From an uncultured Blautia sp. (GTDB lineage: Bacteria; Bacillota; Clostridia; Lachnospirales; Lachnospiraceae): DNA of 6,299 nt. The position numbers were made by a program, and so were the translations under genes. Each line of letters begins with the position of its first letter. The first letter of the stretch is position 1. Location: contig URYM01000106.1 in assembly GCA_900552095.1 (NCBI GenBank), forward strand, positions 1 through 6,299, given 5' to 3'. This document shows, one piece after another, positions 5,876 to 6,299 of this stretch. The notes beneath the pieces were generated by a model. The model was given only the letters and a program-made list of their open reading frames with translations. It was not told where the DNA came from and made no database searches.

Positions 5876-6299
5876 ATGAATCTGTTGTGGGGCGGAATGA
5901 TCCTGGTGGGAATTCTCTATGGTGCGGTAACGGGAAATCTGGGCGCGGTGACGGAAGCGGCAGTGGATTCGGCAAAAGAGGCGGTAAATTTATGTGTTGT
6001 GATGGCAGGGGTAACCTCGCTCTGGGTGGGACTTATGAAAATTGCGGAAAAATCGGGACTGATTCGCCAGATTACGGGGAAAATGGAACCTTTTCTGCAT
6101 TTTCTCTTTCCTGAAATTCCCCGGGAACATCCTTCCTGGAAGTACATAGCATCAAATATCATAGCGAACATTCTGGGGCTTGGGTGGGCGGCCACTCCGG
6201 CGGGGCTTCGGGCAATGGAAGAGCTGGCGGTGCTGGAGGAGGAGCGGAGAAGCGGGAAGGCGGAAGGGCCTGTCCGGAAAAAAGGCGTTGCCGGAAATG
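5876..6299 (+). CDS. spmA: Spore maturation protein A (SpmA), 3' partial
   Basis: The first 141 residues of a membrane protein of the nucleoside-recognition/Gate family, which in Bacillus acts with SpmB in spore-core dehydration. Matching features are DSAKEAVNLCVVMAGVTSLW (31-50), GLMKIAEKSGLI (52-63), LFPEIPREHP (77-86) and the highly characteristic IIANILGLGWAATPAG (95-110). The charged loop at 120-138 separates this half from the missing C-terminal helices; the family is usually about 190-200 residues. The start follows AAGGTG at 5865-5870, five bases upstream. The gap from the FHA gene is 31 bases and holds no terminator, so transcripts could read through from the pilus operon. A companion spmB would be expected just beyond the right edge. 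Confidence 0.93.
   Translation, partial: MNLLWGGMILVGILYGAVTGNLGAVTEAAVDSAKEAVNLCVVMAGVTSLWVGLMKIAEKSGLIRQITGKMEPFLHFLFPEIPREHPSWKYIASNIIANILGLGWAATPAGLRAMEELAVLEEERRSGKAEGPVRKKGVAGN

Overview
The window looks like one edge of a contig from a monoderm, endospore-forming clostridium, most likely Lachnospiraceae. The reasons are the strong AGGAGG-type ribosome binding sites, the tight single-strand operon, the Flp1-type pilin with DUF5702-like, TadE-like and DUF6382-FHA-like companions, and the spmA homologue at the right edge. The family names are my recognition from the protein sequences; no search was run.

Bases 1-49 are not genomic. They read as an Illumina Nextera i7 adapter (end of P7, 8-base index, read-2 transposon adapter with the 19-base Tn5 mosaic end). 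The first genomic base is therefore about 50, and the first gene is truncated at its 5' end.

Bases 50-5844 carry seven plus-strand genes forming the distal part of a tight-adherence (Tad/Flp, type IVb pilus) operon. In order they are: a TadC-like inner-membrane platform protein (T2SSF family) with an unusual Ig-like N-terminal region; a 57-residue Flp1-type major pilin; a DUF5702 (TadG-like) protein; a TadE-like minor pilin ending in two Cys/His-rich modules; a small A24 prepilin peptidase (TadV-like); a second, short TadE-like minor pilin; and a membrane-anchored FHA protein with a DUF6382-like N-terminal domain. The motor ATPase (TadA/CpaF), TadZ and TadB would be expected to the left, beyond the contig edge. 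No secretin is seen, as expected for a cell without an outer membrane.

The genes fit one machine. The A24 enzyme would cleave the four prepilin-like substrates encoded beside it, the TadC-like protein with the missing ATPase would extrude Flp1, the TadE/DUF5702 proteins would act as minor pilins or initiation/tip factors, and the FHA protein would bring phosphothreonine-dependent control. Intergenic gaps are 31 bases or less, several genes overlap or nearly overlap, and I see no terminator or convincing promoter between them.

Bases 5876-6299 hold the first 141 codons of spmA (spore maturation protein A), which runs off the right edge. No stretch over 300 bases lacks a gene.
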